A stretch of 64,000 bases of DNA from Prevotella merdae (GCF_900290275.1 NZ_LT985323.1:1420559-1484558), one strand, 5' to 3'. Counted from the first letter of the stretch, positions 50,875-59,911 are shown. The notes: generated from the letters alone by a model not told the origin. Numbers and translations: made by a program.

Positions 50875-53241
50875 TTAGAACTTCAGACTGACATGACCCA
50901 TGCAGTTGAATCCAGCCATTGGTATGTAAGCCAGTGTAGACGAGCGTTTGCCGTCGTTGTACCAATCGTAGTATACATAGCCAGATGCAGCGTAGTGGCG
51001 GTTGAATATATTATTGAAGTCAGCACCAAGTACAATCTGCTTCAAGCCGAGTATGTCCTTGCAAAGATTCAATGTATATGTAGCATTGATATCGGTCTGC
51101 GAGAAACATGGCAGCTGTCGGTCTGTGCTCTGCGAGTTGTCCAAATATTGGCTGCTTACAAAGTTAGTATGCCATGTGAAACGTAAACCTGCGAAGTGTA
51201 TATCAGCAAATCCGTTGAGTATGGCCGATGGCGAATATGCAAGCGTAGAGTTGTCGTAATGGTTGTGTACGGTATAGCTGCCGTCAGCCTCTGCATTCCA
51301 GCTCACCACACACTCGTCAAAGTTCTTAATCTTGTTGCGGCTCAATGCTGCATTGCCCTCAAACGAAATCCAAGGCAATGGATTCCATCCAGCAGTCAGT
51401 TCAGCTCCCATGCGGTAGCTGCTCTTAACGTTTGTAGTAAGAGCCTCGCCTATATCACTCTTTGCACCAGTCTGTACAAACTGGTTAAAGTAGTCCATAT
51501 AGTAGAAGTTTACACCTGCATACCAGTGCTTGCCTTGGTACTGATAACCCCATTCAAGGTCTAGTAGACGCTCTGGTTTAGGTGTAGGATAGTTGCCGTT
51601 GTCAGTAAAGTTGTTGCGTTCAGGCTCGCGGTTGGCATAAGCCAATGATGCGTAAGCCTTATGACCGTTAGCTGTATAGCTTATGCCAGCCTTAGGATTT
51701 ACGAAGAAATAGTTCTTGTCTATATCGAGTCTGTGCTGCTCGTAGTATTTCTTGCCATCCTTCTTGGTCTTGATAAACTTGTCGTTCACACCGTCTGTAG
51801 TATAGTTTACACAGCGCATCTGCAAGTCGGCAAAAACATTCCAGTTAGAAGCGAATGTATAGTTGGCTTTTACAAACCAGCTATAATCGTTTTTGTCGGC
51901 ATCCGAGTCATAGTACTTATACTTGCCGTTCTTTAGATATTGCTTCTCCACATCCTCGTTGGCAATATAGGTAAGGTATCCCCAGTGGTTGCAACGGAAA
52001 AGCTGCATGCTTAAACCGCCAATGACATCCCAAGCCTCGTCCTTGTAGTTAATGTTGTACAGGGCACCATAGTTGTTCTGTGTAAGTCCCTTCTTGCGTA
52101 CAACCTCCGACTTGATGAGGTTGCCCTCGTTGTCATAAATATTAAGTCCATACTTCTTACCCAGCTCGCTCTCGGGTTTAAACTCCTTGTAGTAGCCGCG
52201 TCCGTAGGTATAGTGGGCTGTAAGACTGTGGCTCCAGTGCTCGCTTGGCTGCCATGTGAAGTTTAGTATGTTGTGGTTCTGGTAGAAGTTGTCGGTAGTC
52301 TTATCCCAATACGATCCGTCGCGCAGTTGATACCTCTTTGTAGTAAACTTGCCGCCTTCTGTCTCAGGGAATATAAGCTCCTCGTATAGCGAGTTAAACT
52401 TGCCGAGTCCGTTGTTGTACATGTCGCGGTAGTTCATCATGCCATAGTTGCGCAGACTTGTATCGCCATCATAGTTGCAAGCAGCCACACCATTCCAAGC
52501 CTGACCAGTCTTCTCGAAGTTGCCAATGTTCTTGTACGAAATCTTGAATTTGTTGCCAAGCCAAGTCAGTCCGCCATAATAAGAACCCGAACGTCCTGAT
52601 GTGCCATGTATAAATCCGTCTGTATTTGTTTCATGATAAGCACCGTCGAATATAAGGTGGTTTTTGATGAGGCCCGTAGAGAAGTTTACGCCCGTGTTCC
52701 ATGTATTAAAAGTTCCATACGACCCCGTTAGCTCTACAGTAGGTATAAGTGATGGAGCTGCAGTAGCAAGCGATATGCTGCCGCCGAAGGCTCCATCGCC
52801 ATTGGTAGATGTTCCGATACCACGCTGAATCTGTACGCTGCCAGCAAGGGCAGCATAGCTGTTCATGTTTGCCCAAAATACGCATTGGTCTTCTGGCGAG
52901 TTCAATGGCACACCGTCAACAGTAACGTTGATACGGCTTCCAGCTGCGCCACGCATACGCATGTATGTCGTACCTGTACCAACTCCATTCTCGCTCCATG
53001 CAATAACGCCTGGTGTGCGTGCGAAAAGGAATGGCAATTCTCTGCCAGTTGTAGCAAACTGCTTCAACTCTTGTTTCTTGATGTTGGCTACTGCGAATGG
53101 TGATGTCTTGGGGGCTCTCACAGCCTTAACCACCACTTCATTGATGTTCTGCACTTTTGTTGTGTCGAGCTTGGTCTGCGCAATTGTTGCCAATGGGCAT
53201 GCAATTGCGGCAGTCATAGCTGCACTAATAATCTTTTTCAT
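50875..53241 (-). CDS. TonB-dependent outer-membrane receptor linked to PnuC
   Basis: 788 residues. Signal MKKIISAAMTAAIACPLATI ends before AQTK. The TonB-box-like start NINEVVVKAVRAP precedes a full plug (GRELPFLFARTPGVIAWSEN, MRMRGAAGSRINVTVDGVPL, VQIQRGIGTSTNGDGAFGGS). A 22-strand-type barrel follows, ending in MAGFNCMGHVSLKF with the terminal Phe. It should import a small nutrient across the outer membrane. It is first in the operon with pnuC and the histidine phosphatase. A strong promoter lies at 53288-53319. No carboxypeptidase-like domain is present. Confidence 0.93.
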   Translation of the reverse strand: MKKIISAAMTAAIACPLATIAQTKLDTTKVQNINEVVVKAVRAPKTSPFAVANIKKQELKQFATTGRELPFLFARTPGVIAWSENGVGTGTTYMRMRGAAGSRINVTVDGVPLNSPEDQCVFWANMNSYAALAGSVQIQRGIGTSTNGDGAFGGSISLATAAPSLIPTVELTGSYGTFNTWNTGVNFSTGLIKNHLIFDGAYHETNTDGFIHGTSGRSGSYYGGLTWLGNKFKISYKNIGNFEKTGQAWNGVAACNYDGDTSLRNYGMMNYRDMYNNGLGKFNSLYEELIFPETEGGKFTTKRYQLRDGSYWDKTTDNFYQNHNILNFTWQPSEHWSHSLTAHYTYGRGYYKEFKPESELGKKYGLNIYDNEGNLIKSEVVRKKGLTQNNYGALYNINYKDEAWDVIGGLSMQLFRCNHWGYLTYIANEDVEKQYLKNGKYKYYDSDADKNDYSWFVKANYTFASNWNVFADLQMRCVNYTTDGVNDKFIKTKKDGKKYYEQHRLDIDKNYFFVNPKAGISYTANGHKAYASLAYANREPERNNFTDNGNYPTPKPERLLDLEWGYQYQGKHWYAGVNFYYMDYFNQFVQTGAKSDIGEALTTNVKSSYRMGAELTAGWNPLPWISFEGNAALSRNKIKNFDECVVSWNAEADGSYTVHNHYDNSTLAYSPSAILNGFADIHFAGLRFTWHTNFVSSQYLDNSQSTDRQLPCFSQTDINATYTLNLCKDILGLKQIVLGADFNNIFNRHYAASGYVYYDWYNDGKRSSTLAYIPMAGFNCMGHVSLKF

Positions 53242-53287
53242 GCTTTTGTTGTTATACCTGATATAAATATATAAAAGGGGTGACTTG

Positions 53288-53319
53288 CAAAGTTATAGCT
53301 TTTTAACAAAATCAGCAAA
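53288..53319 (-). promoter_or_regulatory. Promoter of the TonB receptor-pnuC operon
   Basis: Minus-strand TTTG (53316-53319), 20 bases, TAACTTTG (53288-53295). The leader to the ATG at 53241 is about 40 bases and holds no known riboswitch. Confidence 0.8.
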
Positions 53320-53401
53320 CTTATTCGGCTTTTTTGATGGTGTATTCCATATTTCCTCATTTTTAACCATTACGGGATGAAAGTTGCTGACAAGTTTTCA
53401 G

Positions 53402-53409
53402 TATCTTTG
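53402..53409 (+). promoter_or_regulatory. -7 element of the 5'-nucleotidase gene, leaderless arrangement
   Basis: TATCTTTG ends only 4 bases before the ATG at 53414, so transcription would start at or very close to the start codon. The -33 element is poor (a TTG near 53384). Confidence 0.5.
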
Positions 53410-53413
53410 CATT

Positions 53414-55159
53414 ATGAAATTAAGCATTGCAAACATTATGGCAGCAGCGTTCATGTCGCTTGCTGTCTCTACAGCCACTTACGCCGGCAACAAGGCACGT
53501 GGCACAGTGAAGATAAGAATGATAGAGACGACCGACGTGCATGGCCGTTTCTTTCCTTACGACTTTATCCGTCAGCAACCCGTAGGTGGCTCGCTTGCAA
53601 GAGTGTCGTCGTATGTCGACTCATTGCGTACAATCTATGGCGACCGTCTGTTGCTTATGGATGCAGGCGACGTGTTGCAGGGTCAGCCCATGGTTACATA
53701 TTATAATTATGTACGTACCGATACCGAGAACATAGCCTCGTCGGTTAGCAACTACATGCGTTACGATGTGCATACAATGGGCAACCACGATGTAGAGACT
53801 GGTCATGCCGTGTACGACAAGTGGGTTAAGGAGCTTGATTGTCCTATGCTTGGTGCCAACATCACCAATACCGCTACCTCGCAGCCTTATTACAAGCCGT
53901 ATGTGGTGTTCAATCGTGATGGTGTGAAGATTGCCGTTATTGGACTTATTACACCTGGTGTACCGTCTTGGCTATCGGAGACATTATGGAGCGGAATGCA
54001 TTTTGAGGATGCCGTTGAGTCGGCTCAAAAGTGGATTGATATAGTTAAGAAGAACGAGCGTCCCGATATCATTGTCGGACTCTTCCACACTGGCATACAC
54101 GACCATAGCAAGACCAATGGCAACCTAAACGACGCTACCATTGAGATAGCGCGCCGTGTGCCAGGCTTTGATGTTATATTCTATGGTCACGACCACGCTG
54201 TACACTACGAGGAAGTAAAGAGCAGCGATGGCTCTACAACCATCATTGTCAACCCAGCCAATAATGCCATGAATGTGGCTGATGCCGAGTTTGTGGTTGA
54301 CAAGAAGAGCAAGAAGGTTAGCGTAAACATTGTAGACATATCGCAGAAGAAGGTGGACGAGGCTTATATGAAGGCTTTCGCTAATCAGATAGACGAGGTT
54401 AAGCGATATGTAAACACCGAGGTGGGCAGTTTCGTATCGTCTATGACATCGCGCGATTGCTACTTTGGCAACAGTTCTTTGGTCGACTTCATCCATGACG
54501 TTATGCTTTCGGTTAGCCATGCAGATGTGTCGTTTGCCAGTCCATTGTCGTTTGATGTAACCGTAAAGGCTGGTGCGGCAACACTCAGCGATATGTACAA
54601 ACTGTACAGTTATGAGAACGAGTTGTGCGTTGTCGACCTCACGGGCAAGGAAATAAAGAGTTATCTTGAGAATAGTTATGAGCGTTGGACCAACACAATG
54701 ACATCTCCCGACGATCATCTGTTGCGTTTAAACACCGGCGATGCAGGTCGTGACAAGTTCTTTGGACTTGCCACTCCGTTCTACAATCTTGATAGCGCAG
54801 CCGGAATAAACTATATTGTGGATGTAACCAAGCCTGCCGGACAGCGCATAACAATAACAAGTATGGCAGACGGAACACCGTTTGACGAGTCGCACCATTA
54901 TCGTGTGGCTGTCAACAGCTATCGTGCTGCAGGCGGTGGTGGATTGCTTACCAATGGAGCTGGTATAGAGAAAGCCCAGCTAGAGAGTCGTATTGTTTGG
55001 CGTGGCGACCACACTCTGCGCGACTATATAATAGAATATGTACGCACAAAGGGTAATGTAGATGTTGCTCCACATAGCAACTGGCGCTTCGTTCCATCAG
55101 AATGGACAGATGCCGCAGCCAAGCGTGATAGAGCGTTGTTGTTTCCTAACGAACAATAG
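53414..55159 (+). CDS. Secreted bifunctional metallophosphatase/5'-nucleotidase (UshA/NadN-like)
   Basis: 581 residues from ATG 53414. Signal MKLSIANIMAAAFMSLAVST ends near TYAGN. The metallophosphatase domain shows IRMIETTDVHGRFF, LLMDAGDVLQGQP, HTMGNHDVETG, VGLFHTGIHDH and DVIFYGHDHAVH. The C-terminal 5_nucleotid_C domain has FGNSSLVDFIHDVM, DMYKLYSYENELCVVDLTGK and RVAVNSYRAAGGGGLLTNG. It should dephosphorylate nucleotides in the periplasm. It is divergent from a TonB receptor/PnuC operon, reminiscent of NadN plus PnuC in NAD-precursor salvage. Substrate range is not shown by sequence. Confidence 0.92.
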   Translation: MKLSIANIMAAAFMSLAVSTATYAGNKARGTVKIRMIETTDVHGRFFPYDFIRQQPVGGSLARVSSYVDSLRTIYGDRLLLMDAGDVLQGQPMVTYYNYVRTDTENIASSVSNYMRYDVHTMGNHDVETGHAVYDKWVKELDCPMLGANITNTATSQPYYKPYVVFNRDGVKIAVIGLITPGVPSWLSETLWSGMHFEDAVESAQKWIDIVKKNERPDIIVGLFHTGIHDHSKTNGNLNDATIEIARRVPGFDVIFYGHDHAVHYEEVKSSDGSTTIIVNPANNAMNVADAEFVVDKKSKKVSVNIVDISQKKVDEAYMKAFANQIDEVKRYVNTEVGSFVSSMTSRDCYFGNSSLVDFIHDVMLSVSHADVSFASPLSFDVTVKAGAATLSDMYKLYSYENELCVVDLTGKEIKSYLENSYERWTNTMTSPDDHLLRLNTGDAGRDKFFGLATPFYNLDSAAGINYIVDVTKPAGQRITITSMADGTPFDESHHYRVAVNSYRAAGGGGLLTNGAGIEKAQLESRIVWRGDHTLRDYIIEYVRTKGNVDVAPHSNWRFVPSEWTDAAAKRDRALLFPNEQ

Positions 55160-55162
55160 GTA

Positions 55163-55203
55163 ATGTGTGGAATTATTCCACACATGTTCCACAGGTTTCC
55201 ACG
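55163..55203 (+). promoter_or_regulatory. Candidate enhancer (UAS) for the sigma-54 promoter
   Basis: A perfect 23-base palindrome (ATGTGTGGAAT, T, ATTCCACACAT; 55163-55185) is followed by two half-sites (GTTCCACA and TTTCCAC). Its centre is about 110 bases upstream of the -24 box, a normal distance for NtrC-type activators. It could alternatively be an imperfect terminator of the 5'-nucleotidase gene, though no T-run follows. Confidence 0.5.
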
Positions 55204-55282
55204 CTTTTAAGATATGGCACGCTTCTGTACAAAATAACTATACGGTCTGATAATCAGTAAGTTATGATAATGTTGTAAAAAG

Positions 55283-55299
55283 TTGGCACGCCCATTGCA
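55283..55299 (+). promoter_or_regulatory. Sigma-54 (-24/-12) promoter
   Basis: TTGGCACG, four bases (CCCA), then TTGCA matches the sigma-54 consensus TGGCACG-N4-TTGCW in every key position, including the -24 GG and -12 GC. The predicted start is near 55310, about 40 bases before the small secreted protein. A weaker TGGCACG without a proper -12 half lies at 55215. Confidence 0.88.
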
Positions 55300-55349
55300 T
55301 TTTATATGGCGTAAACAATTAACATTAACAACTTAAAAATATAAAGATT

Positions 55350-55631
55350 ATGAAAAAGTTATTTTTTGCAGCTATAGCAGCTATGGTGATGGTATCAGTA
55401 AGCAGTGTATTCGCAAACAGCGCTAAGTCAGAAATGGGTCTTGTAATGGCAACCGACTCTACCGAGAACGATACAATTGCACCGGCAGAACAGCCTGCTC
55501 AGGAGCCTACTCAAGAACCAACCGACTCAACAGCCAAGTTGAACCCAAGTTCAGACGAGACTGCATGGTTGATGTCAACCGATTCTACACAGGTTGATTC
55601 TTCTTCGGTAGACTCAGCAAGCTTGGTCTAA
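55350..55631 (+). CDS. Small secreted acidic Ser/Thr-rich protein under sigma-54 control
   Basis: 93 residues. The signal MKKLFFAAIAAMVMVSVSSV ends near FANSAKS. The mature ~70 residues are acidic and Pro/Glu/Thr/Ser-rich (ENDTIAPAEQPAQEPTQEP), with two similar segments, MATDSTEND and MSTDSTQVD, and no Cys. It lies behind a sigma-54 promoter, just upstream of a hybrid kinase and an NtrC-type regulator, and ends before a strong terminator. No known family is recognised. A surface or periplasmic signal/stress product is inferred only from context. Confidence 0.8.
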   Translation: MKKLFFAAIAAMVMVSVSSVFANSAKSEMGLVMATDSTENDTIAPAEQPAQEPTQEPTDSTAKLNPSSDETAWLMSTDSTQVDSSSVDSASLV

Positions 55632-55690
55632 TAGACCCAAGGAAAAGGACAATTCGCATTTTTCCTGACATATTTAGTAGTACACAGCTG

Positions 55691-55740
55691 CAGCCTGTAT
55701 CGTCTTGTTTCGACAAGAAGATACAGGCTGTTTGATTTTT
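55691..55740 (+). terminator. Strong intrinsic terminator after the small secreted protein
   Basis: CAGCCTGTATC-TCTTGT pairs with ACAAGA-GATACAGGCTG around TTCG and is followed by TTTGATTTTT. It isolates the small gene from the downstream kinase gene. Confidence 0.9.
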
Positions 55741-55814
55741 AACATAATAAGACTTAAACCTTTTGCATATCTCGTATATTTTGTCGTATTTTGCATCCTC
55801 AATCCTGAACCGTT

Positions 55815-58313
55815 ATGAATAAGTCGAGAGCCAAAATAGCAATCATCAAAATAATAATAGGTTATGCCTTGCTTGCCATTGTACTTTTGTCGGCCACGTT
55901 GATGGCCTACGACAACACACGCTCGTTGTCGGGCATCAATCAAGCATCCGAACAACTTATGGCGCGTCGCGATTTGGTCGACTCGCTTGTGGCATCTATG
56001 TTCGAGACTGCAAATGCCGAACGTTCGGTGCTGCTTGGAGATGTAGACGAGTGGCGTTACTTTGATGAGGCACTCAATAGTTCAAAAGACAAATTGCGCA
56101 GGTTGCGTCCTTTTATAGCCGATTCGTTAAAACGTTGTCGTATCGACTCACTCACTCTCTTGCTCGATGCCAAACGCGAGAACACGTTGCTTGTCCTTGC
56201 CGAAATGGGCAAGGATCAGCGCGACATATACTATAATAATAAGGTGGAAGCATTGCACAGCGGACGCGACTCGGTTGTAATCCATCCTAAAACATCGGGC
56301 CGAAACGAACAGCACGAGACTGTATACGAGATTGTGAAGAGCAGACGCGGATTCTTCAGACGTCTTGGCGACGCTTTCCGCCGTCAACATTCCGACACTA
56401 TAGGCGTTACGCAGATTGCTCGACAGCAACCAACAGACACAATAAACCACCGGCTAAACATTGCTGACAGCGTAGCTAATGCCCTTGCGCAGATACGCAA
56501 TGAGGAGCAACGTGCCAATAACCGTCAACAGATAGTGATAGCCAACCGCAATGAGAGGCTGCAACGTGTTAGTATTTTGCTAGCACGAAGAACAAGCGAA
56601 CTGCTTGAGGATATTCAGACCGACGAGCACAAAGCCATGCGCAAGGCTGTGGACCAGACTGTCAGCTCGCACCGTCTTATCATCGTAAAGATATTTGCCT
56701 TCGGCTTGCTTGCCATAATCCTTGCTGCCATACTGGTTGTGAATATTTTGCGCGACATACGACGTGAGCGACGTGACCGCGACCGTATTGTGGCTGCAAA
56801 GGCCGAGACAGAGCGAATAATGCAGCAACGCGAGCGACTTTTGCTCACCATTACCCACGATATCAAGGCTCCGGCAGCTTCAATTGCCGGCTTCATAAGC
56901 TTGCTTTCCGACTATGTAGACCGTCCTAAAGCCGTTGACTATCTGCATAATATTGAGCACTCGGCACAGCATCTGCTGCAACTTGTAACGTCCTTGCTCG
57001 ACTATCATCAACTGGAGAATGGCAAGGCAGAGGCACATTTGTCGAGCTTCGAACCTGCATCGCTTGTTGGAGGATGCGTGGCTGAATTGCAACCTTTGGC
57101 AATGGCAAAGCACCTTGAGCTTAATGGCGACATACGTATATCGCCTAAAACAATGTGCCGTTCAGATGTTTCGCGCCTTAAACAAGTGGTAAACAATTTG
57201 GTAAGCAACGCAATAAAGTATACCGACCAAGGCTCGATAACCGTAACCTCAGTACTTAATGGCAACCGATTGATTATAAGTGTGGTTGATACAGGATGTG
57301 GAATGACCGACGATGAGCAGCAACGTATATTCAATGCTTTTACACGTCTGCCCGGTGCGCAAGGTAAGGAGGGTGTGGGGCTTGGACTGTCTATAACCCG
57401 CGAGATTGTGCAATTGCTTGATGGCAGTATAAGGGTTAACTCGCAAAAGGGTAGGGGAACCAAGTTTATCGTAACAATTCCTGTAGAAATGGTAAAGGAG
57501 AGTGTGGAGAATAGTTGCTTGCCCCCAACCGACACCCGCTCTACAATCGACAATGCACCTACTGCCAGCCTTGCTGTACTTGTTATCGACGACGACCAGT
57601 TGCAAATACAGTTGCTGCGTGAGATGTTGTCGCGCATTGGTGGATTGCGTCTTGACGTGGCTACAACCACACATGCCGACGAGGCTTTGCTACTTGCACA
57701 GAAGCTAAAACCTCAACTTGTATTCACCGACATCGAGATGCCCGAGATAAATGGTACTGAGATGATGCGCCGTTTACGTGGCATTGCCGACAATGGGAAT
57801 ACTACTATGAAGTTTGTGGCAATGACAGCCCACGAGCCAAGCATATTGCCACAACTGCGCAATGAGGGATTCGATGCTTGTCTGTTCAAGCCATTTTCAT
57901 TGCAAACACTTGCTGCCACGATTAGTCAGACAACTGGTATTCTTGTACGTCCTGATGATGTGCCAGCCGAAGCGCACGAAGAAGACACAGCTGCCGAAGC
58001 CGATGTCTTGCACAACGTGATAATGCAGTTTGCAGATGGTGATACCGAAGCCGCCAACCAAATAGCCGACAGCATACGCAGTTCGGTAGCCGAGTATCTG
58101 GAGTTGCTTGCCACTACGTCGGATATTGAGCATGTGTCGAGGGCTGCCCATAAGGCTATGCCGTTGCTCGAGATGTTGCAGCCGGGCGAAAACGAATGGC
58201 TTACACCCATAATTCCCGAGCATATAGGCAGCACAAGCAAGGAGAATATTGCCAATATTGCCTTGCGCCTTGCCGACAAACTGAGGGATATCTTGCGCTC
58301 ATTGCAAGTTTAA
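55815..58313 (+). CDS. Hybrid sensor histidine kinase with receiver and HPt-like C-terminus
   Basis: 832 residues. Two membrane helices (IIIGYALLAIVLLSATLMAY near residue 20 and IVKIFAFGLLAIILAAILVV near 300) flank a mostly helical periplasmic sensor. HisKA has LLTITHDIKAPAASIAGF with the phospho-His at 348. HATPase shows VNNLVSNAIKYTD, DTGCGM and GVGLGLSI. The receiver has phospho-Asp 639 in VFTDIEMPEINGTEM. The last ~110 residues contain VSRAAHKAMPLLEML with His 779, an HPt-like site. Phosphate could pass His-Asp-His to the NtrC-type regulator encoded 72 bases downstream. The sensor shows no recognised ligand domain. A weak TTTG/TATTTTG pair lies at 55762-55793. Confidence 0.93.
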   Translation: MNKSRAKIAIIKIIIGYALLAIVLLSATLMAYDNTRSLSGINQASEQLMARRDLVDSLVASMFETANAERSVLLGDVDEWRYFDEALNSSKDKLRRLRPFIADSLKRCRIDSLTLLLDAKRENTLLVLAEMGKDQRDIYYNNKVEALHSGRDSVVIHPKTSGRNEQHETVYEIVKSRRGFFRRLGDAFRRQHSDTIGVTQIARQQPTDTINHRLNIADSVANALAQIRNEEQRANNRQQIVIANRNERLQRVSILLARRTSELLEDIQTDEHKAMRKAVDQTVSSHRLIIVKIFAFGLLAIILAAILVVNILRDIRRERRDRDRIVAAKAETERIMQQRERLLLTITHDIKAPAASIAGFISLLSDYVDRPKAVDYLHNIEHSAQHLLQLVTSLLDYHQLENGKAEAHLSSFEPASLVGGCVAELQPLAMAKHLELNGDIRISPKTMCRSDVSRLKQVVNNLVSNAIKYTDQGSITVTSVLNGNRLIISVVDTGCGMTDDEQQRIFNAFTRLPGAQGKEGVGLGLSITREIVQLLDGSIRVNSQKGRGTKFIVTIPVEMVKESVENSCLPPTDTRSTIDNAPTASLAVLVIDDDQLQIQLLREMLSRIGGLRLDVATTTHADEALLLAQKLKPQLVFTDIEMPEINGTEMMRRLRGIADNGNTTMKFVAMTAHEPSILPQLRNEGFDACLFKPFSLQTLAATISQTTGILVRPDDVPAEAHEEDTAAEADVLHNVIMQFADGDTEAANQIADSIRSSVAEYLELLATTSDIEHVSRAAHKAMPLLEMLQPGENEWLTPIIPEHIGSTSKENIANIALRLADKLRDILRSLQV

Positions 58314-58385
58314 TATGCAGATAACGGTGTTTGGTAAGTGGAAAATGACTAACTTTGCATTGACAAACAAAACATTCGTAGATAT

Positions 58386-59753
58386 ATGCCACATATATTA
58401 ATAGTAGAAGACGATATTGCTTTTGGCACCATGTTGCAGACTTGGTTGCGCAAGAAAGGATTTGAGGTAGACAAGGCTACATCTGTGGGCGCGGCAGTAA
58501 AACTGCTTGTGGACAACGCGGCCGACCTTGTGCTGTCCGACTTACGATTGCCCGACCATGATGGATTGCGTCTGCTGAAATGGATGCGCGACCACGACAA
58601 CAATGCTCCATTTATTGTGATGACCAATTATGCCGAAGTGCAGAATGCCGTGCTTGCAATGAAGTCGGGTGCTGCCGACTATATAGCAAAGCCTGTACAG
58701 CCCGACATCTTGTTGCAGAAGATAAAGGATGCCCTTTCAGCAGCAAATGCACAGCCGGTACAGACGGTTGCCACGCCTGCCGCACCTGACAAACCGGTAC
58801 GCAACAATCCAGTCAAGAGCCAGAAACGTGAAGATTCGCCGCGCTATATAGAAGGCAAGAGCGAGGCTTCAAGACAACTATACAGCTATGTGGAACTTGT
58901 TGCCCCGACGCCGATGTCTGTGCTCATCCTTGGTGCATCTGGCACTGGCAAGGAGTATGTGGCACGCAGAATACACGAATTAAGTCAGCGTCACGACCGT
59001 CCATTCTTTGCTCTCGACTGTGGAGCAATACCACGCGACGTGGCGGCATCCGAATTCTTTGGTCATAAGAAGGGTGCCTTCACAGGTGCCGATACCGACA
59101 AACGTGGCGCTTTTGAGATGGCTAATGGTGGCACTCTATTCCTTGACGAGGTGGGCAATCTTAGCTACGACGTGCAGGTGCAATTGCTTCGCGCTCTGCA
59201 GGAACGTCGTATCCGACCCGTAGGAGGTACAGAAGAAATACCTATAGACATACGTCTGGTGTGCGCCACTAACGAGAATCTGGCTGAGGCTGTTGCTGAT
59301 GGAGGATTCCGCGAAGACCTATACCATCGCATCAACGAGTTTACTATATACATGCCAAAGCTGTCAGAACGTGGCACCGACCTTTTCCTCTTTGCCGACC
59401 TATTTGTGCGTCATGCCAACGAGGAACTCGACCGCGATGTGGAAGGATTCGATTCGGCTGCTGCCGAGATGCTTGCCTCGCACCCCTGGACAGGCAATTT
59501 GCGCGAGCTTAACAATGTGGTAAAGCGTGCTGTATTGCTGACACGTGGCAAATATATTACGCCACTTGAACTGTCGCAAGCCATGCCTCCGTCTCAGCCA
59601 GAGCCTACAATGGCGCTGCACGACGAAGATAGCGAGCGTTCGCGAATAGTTGCTGCCCTAAGACAGACCAATGGCAACAAGGCTGCCGCTGCACGCTTGC
59701 TGGGTATAGACCGTAAGACTATATACAACAAAATAGAGCGATTGGGCATTTAG
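58386..59753 (+). CDS. NtrC-family sigma-54-dependent response regulator
   Basis: 455 residues. The receiver (ILIVEDDIAFGTMLQTWLRK, phospho-Asp 52 in LSDLRLPDHDG) is followed by the AAA+ domain with Walker A GASGTGKEYVARRI, the sigma-54 contact loop GAFTGA (residues 230-235), Walker B GTLFLDEVG and the R-finger region GGFREDLYHRINEF. The C-terminal Fis-type HTH is NGNKAAAARLLGIDRKTIYN. It activates sigma-54 RNA polymerase when phosphorylated, presumably by the adjacent hybrid kinase. The sigma-54 promoter at 55283 is a likely local target. TAACTTTG at 58350-58357 may be its own -7 box. rpoN is not in the window. Confidence 0.95.
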   Translation: MPHILIVEDDIAFGTMLQTWLRKKGFEVDKATSVGAAVKLLVDNAADLVLSDLRLPDHDGLRLLKWMRDHDNNAPFIVMTNYAEVQNAVLAMKSGAADYIAKPVQPDILLQKIKDALSAANAQPVQTVATPAAPDKPVRNNPVKSQKREDSPRYIEGKSEASRQLYSYVELVAPTPMSVLILGASGTGKEYVARRIHELSQRHDRPFFALDCGAIPRDVAASEFFGHKKGAFTGADTDKRGAFEMANGGTLFLDEVGNLSYDVQVQLLRALQERRIRPVGGTEEIPIDIRLVCATNENLAEAVADGGFREDLYHRINEFTIYMPKLSERGTDLFLFADLFVRHANEELDRDVEGFDSAAAEMLASHPWTGNLRELNNVVKRAVLLTRGKYITPLELSQAMPPSQPEPTMALHDEDSERSRIVAALRQTNGNKAAAARLLGIDRKTIYNKIERLGI

Positions 59754-59772
59754 CTCTCAATCGCTCTTTTTA
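59735..59772 (+). terminator. Terminator overlapping the end of the NtrC-type gene
   Basis: AGAGCGATTG (last codons) pairs with CAATCGCTCT, followed by TTTTTATTT. Confidence 0.85.
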
Positions 59773-59811
59773 TTTCTGTTGTTTTACTTCAAAAAGTATA
59801 TAATATTATTT

Positions 59812-59893
59812 GCCCATTTAATATAATATACTTTGCCATTTAATATAATATACTTTGTCATTTAATATAATATACTTTGCCATTTAATATATG
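59812..59893. repeat. 22-bp tandem repeat, nearly four copies
   Basis: The unit GCCATTTAATATAATATACT plus TT repeats with single-base changes (GCC/GTC) in the spacer between two convergent genes. No ORF or hairpin of note. Confidence 0.85.
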
Positions 59894-59911
59894 CTCATTC
59901 TGAATCTGAAG

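Noticed and set aside
53242..53383. TPP riboswitch expected before a TonB receptor-PnuC (PnuT) operon
   Set aside because: The spacer lacks the TPP core segments; only a standard promoter is present.
55215..55235. Second sigma-54 promoter (TGGCACGCTTCTGTAC)
   Set aside because: The -24 half fits but the -12 GC is missing.
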